From JBHIER01 sp046760705 [NCBI: bacterium] (GTDB lineage Bacteria; JBHIER01; G020348925), in the NCBI GenBank assembly GCA_046760705.1, contig JBHIER010000212.1:1-6183 (forward strand): a stretch of DNA of 6,183 nt, given 5' to 3'. The notes beneath the pieces are model-generated. The model did no database searches and was not told the DNA's origin. It saw only the letters and a list, made by a program, of their open reading frames with translations. Positions 4,242 to 6,183 of this stretch are shown piece after piece; the stretch's first letter is position 1, and the number at the start of each line of letters is the position of its first letter. A program made the translations under genes and the position numbers.

Positions 4242-6005
4242 GGTGGGTTCAAACTGCAGCCAGGTTATGATGTTGTCCAGCATATCGGCCCGCATCGGCT
4301 CGGGGTCACCGGTCAACGTTTTTATGCCCTCGAAACCCACGGAAAAGTAGACAACCCTGTAGTCGCCGCCGTATTTTACTCCGGCCGCATTGCCTGAGGG
4401 GCTGTACTCGAGGGTGATGTTGGCCCCTCCCACAGGTGAGATGACATCGGGGCTCTCCTGTTGGGCGTCGAGTTGAAGGAGGCCGAACTGGCCCGATATG
4501 GGGTCACCGCTCACCCCCTGCAAGAAGTACTCGTCCGACACATCGGTCACAAAGCTGGCGTGCAGATAATTGGTGAAGAAATCGGGTCCGCGGCCGAGCT
4601 CGGCCAGGTCGTGGCCGATGTCCTGACCGCTGAGGAAAAGGCGTCCACCCGCGCCTAAGTAAGCGGCAATGTCGGCTTGATCCGAGGCGGTGAGGGTACT
4701 CTCTCGAGCAGCTCCGGTAAACCAGACGACTACATCGAAGAATCTTAGGGTATCCCCAGGCGAGCCTTCAATCGAGACGTCCCACACCTGAAAGGGAATA
4801 CCTTTGGCCGCCAGAGGGCGGACGTAAAACCCCTCGGACGCCTCTCCACCATCATCGTCCACCATCAGGACCGTCGGCGTGCCCACTGTCAGATAGAAGC
4901 TGTCCACACCGGTGTACCCGCCCTGACCGGTGAAGGTGAGGGTGAAGGTGACGACATGGGGCTGAATCCCAGAACTCACTTTCAGAGAATATGGGGAGCC
5001 CTCATTGTCCGCCGCGGCTCCGTGGTCCATATCACCGTATGCTGAAGTGGCTGCGGTGATCTCGATGTCCGGATCGGTGGTGCTCAAATGGGCCGACAGC
5101 TCGAAGACGTCTACCCCGGTGTTGTTGAGGGTGACGATCACATTCACCGTCTCTCCGGGATCGGCCCGGCCGTCTCCATTCCCGCCGCTGTCATCGACCC
5201 AATGGGTGGCGTAGCTGACAACCGGGGCAGTGACCACGCTCTGCTCCTTGAGGACCCAGTTGTAGGGGTCGAGCAGAACCTCGACCGGTTCCTCCTCCAC
5301 AACAAACTGAAAGCGCTCAGACCGCTCGTCGATCCATAAGGTCTCCACAATCGTAGTATCCCCTCCGGGGCTGACGACACCCATATCGAGAGGCATGGTG
5401 AAGGTGGGCCCGTCCTCCTGAGTCTGATCGATGAAGCCTGAGATCTGGTAGCTGGCTCCGATGTCCTTGGCGCTCCATCCCCAATAATATTCTGGATGCC
5501 ACACATCATACACCCACTCCTGGAAGAACCAGTCCAGATCCTGGCCGGAGACCTGCTCGCACGCATTCTGGAACTCTTCGGTAACATAGTTGCCGTAGGC
5601 ATACGTTTCGTAGACCTGTTGGAGGATGTCAAAGAAAGCGTCGTCCCCGAGGACGTGTCGAAGCATGTGCAGGACCCAGGACCCCTTATCGTAGACTTCG
5701 GACACGAAGATCTGACCAGGGTCGGTCACGTCATAGCGGTACACCGATTCGGTGAGACCCAAAGCACCCTGGGTCCTTGTCATGTAATTCTGTAGCCCGT
5801 AGGGACCGTAGACGTTCTCCCACCAGAGGGCCTCGGAGTAGGAGGCGAAGCCCTCCTTGAGCCAGACGTCGTGCCAACTGCCGAGGGAGACGGAGTTACC
5901 CCACCAGTGGTGGGACAGCTCGTGGGCTGACATAATCCCGTTCATGGGTGCCGGTGATATAGGAGGAATCGAGGCTCGTGCACGTCTGATGCTCCATGGC
6001 CGCAT
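4053..6005 (-). CDS. M1-family metallo-aminopeptidase, catalytic and C-terminal part, with dockerin module (frameshifted gene)
   Basis: Zinc aminopeptidase of family M1, probably secreted. Numbered from an ATG at 6005, authentic sequence begins at residue 24 (5936), after the frameshift. HELSH (28-32) and Glu51 form HExxHx18E, the M1 zinc site, followed by WLKEGFASYSEALWWE. Tyr105 in VYDKGSW matches the transition-state tyrosine. The peptidase region runs to about 255. A beta-rich segment with NGDGRADPGETV (276-287) follows (about 258-375), then an alpha/beta-looking region (about 376-585; VLMVDDDGG, FDVVVWFTG, AYLGAGGRLFLSGQD) resembling glutamine-amidotransferase-like modules of other secreted proteins. 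Residues 589-650 are a dockerin-like pair of calcium loops, DVNEDGQINIID and DFNEDGSVNIID, which normally bind a cohesin. N-terminal residues 1-23 of this frame are not M1-like. If the frameshift is an assembly error, the gene is intact; otherwise it is broken. No cohesin gene is in view. Confidence 0.88.
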   Translation of the reverse strand: MRPWSIRRARASIPPISPAPMNGIMSAHELSHHWWGNSVSLGSWHDVWLKEGFASYSEALWWENVYGPYGLQNYMTRTQGALGLTESVYRYDVTDPGQIFVSEVYDKGSWVLHMLRHVLGDDAFFDILQQVYETYAYGNYVTEEFQNACEQVSGQDLDWFFQEWVYDVWHPEYYWGWSAKDIGASYQISGFIDQTQEDGPTFTMPLDMGVVSPGGDTTIVETLWIDERSERFQFVVEEEPVEVLLDPYNWVLKEQSVVTAPVVSYATHWVDDSGGNGDGRADPGETVNVIVTLNNTGVDVFELSAHLSTTDPDIEITAATSAYGDMDHGAAADNEGSPYSLKVSSGIQPHVVTFTLTFTGQGGYTGVDSFYLTVGTPTVLMVDDDGGEASEGFYVRPLAAKGIPFQVWDVSIEGSPGDTLRFFDVVVWFTGAARESTLTASDQADIAAYLGAGGRLFLSGQDIGHDLAELGRGPDFFTNYLHASFVTDVSDEYFLQGVSGDPISGQFGLLQLDAQQESPDVISPVGGANITLEYSPSGNAAGVKYGGDYRVVYFSVGFEGIKTLTGDPEPMRADMLDNIITWLQFEPTKGDVNEDGQINIIDVVWTVNILLGLITPTPSQEWAADFNEDGSVNIIDAIQIVNEILGPGQG

Positions 6006-6183
6006 AATAGCCGGTGTATTCGGCCATCCCGTATTTTTCGTCGATGAAGGGGTATTCGGTGTACTTTGAAGCGAAGAAGTCGATCATGTCCACCGTCACG
6101 TTAAAATCTTCCGAAGCATTGGTGTAGTCCTCGGGGTAGACGTAGTAGTTCACATCCATAAGCTGACCCTCCAACCCCTCGTA
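5896..6183 (-). CDS. M1-family metallo-aminopeptidase, upstream fragment (5' end outside window)
   Basis: This frame is open from the window edge at 6183 and belongs to the same gene as the frame downstream. It carries the segment preceding the zinc site: FNVTVDMIDFFASKY, YPFIDEKYGMAEY and the substrate-recognition motif AAMEH (the family GAMEN), then the M1-typical QTCTS and ITGTHER. After Arg (5940-5938) the family resemblance moves to the next frame; what follows here (Asp-Tyr-Val-Ser-Pro-Arg) is out-of-frame and ends at 5896. The methionine at 6174 is internal, since similarity to M1 proteins continues to the window edge; the signal peptide and N-terminal beta domain must lie beyond 6183. 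Removing one G at 5937-5939 joins it perfectly to the HELSH-containing frame. Confidence 0.85.
   Translation of the reverse strand, partial: YEGLEGQLMDVNYYVYPEDYTNASEDFNVTVDMIDFFASKYTEYPFIDEKYGMAEYTGYYAAMEHQTCTSLDSSYITGTHERDYVSPRAVPPLVG
5937..5939 (-). other. apparent +1 frameshift in the M1 peptidase gene
   Basis: The minus strand reads CAT GAA CGG GAT. If the run of three G residues had two, the reading would be His-Glu-Arg-Ile-Met-Ser-Ala-His-Glu-Leu, linking the AAMEH fragment to the HELSH fragment in one frame. The break falls about eight residues before the zinc-binding helix, so neither half alone could be active. A one-base insertion is the simplest explanation; a two-base loss nearby would also fit. 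Confidence 0.8.

Noticed and set aside
5144-5632. 162-codon minus-strand open frame
   Set aside because: Out-of-frame shadow of the M1 peptidase; Ser/Arg-rich with no recognisable motif.
5931-5945. Programmed ribosomal frameshift in the peptidase
   Set aside because: No slippery heptamer, stop codon or stimulatory Shine-Dalgarno at the site, and the out-of-frame product would be inactive; a sequence error or mutation is simpler.

Overview
All recognisable genes in this window lie on the minus strand, so they read from high to low coordinates. The order is: an M1-family metallo-aminopeptidase with a C-terminal dockerin-type module (6183 to 4053, N-terminus outside the window, one apparent frameshift); a bifunctional-nuclease/DUF151 protein (3761-3279); a TPR plus periplasmic-binding-protein fusion (3136-1424); a LarE-type sulfur transferase (1371-502); and a 100-residue protein of unknown function (509-207) that overlaps larE by 8 bases. 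The first 206 bases hold a terminator-like hairpin, a 49-base nested palindrome and possibly the edge of another reading frame.

Organism: bacterial, moderately G+C-rich by eye. A secreted M1 peptidase ending in duplicated calcium-binding dockerin loops, an orphan TPR/receptor-family fusion and short dispersed repeats of CTCTGTGN and TTGGAGNN type together suggest an uncultured lineage, perhaps an FCB-group candidate phylum or a deltaproteobacterium-like group. This is inference; no marker gene is present to settle it.

Layout: the peptidase forms its own unit and is followed by a perfect 13-bp inverted repeat (3961-3995). A good sigma70-type promoter (3924-3896, TTGACC, 17 bases, TATATT) then starts a new unit with a leader of roughly 130 bases and a strong ribosome-binding site for the DUF151 gene. 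The TPR/receptor gene, larE and the small gene follow on the same strand with gaps of 142 and 52 bases and an 8-base overlap, so they may be co-transcribed from this promoter. A hairpin followed by a T-run on the minus strand (179-136) probably ends the unit.

Function: there is no obvious single pathway. The peptidase is probably extracellular; the TPR/receptor protein is probably exported and possibly lipid-anchored; LarE and the small protein are cytoplasmic. LarE normally supplies sulfur for the nickel-pincer cofactor, but its usual partners LarB, LarC and LarA are absent here. I found no clear new multi-gene system. The points most worth a second look are the frameshift and dockerin of the peptidase, the repeat that has become the coding tail of larE, the larE/small-protein coupling, and the inverted repeats around the internal promoter.
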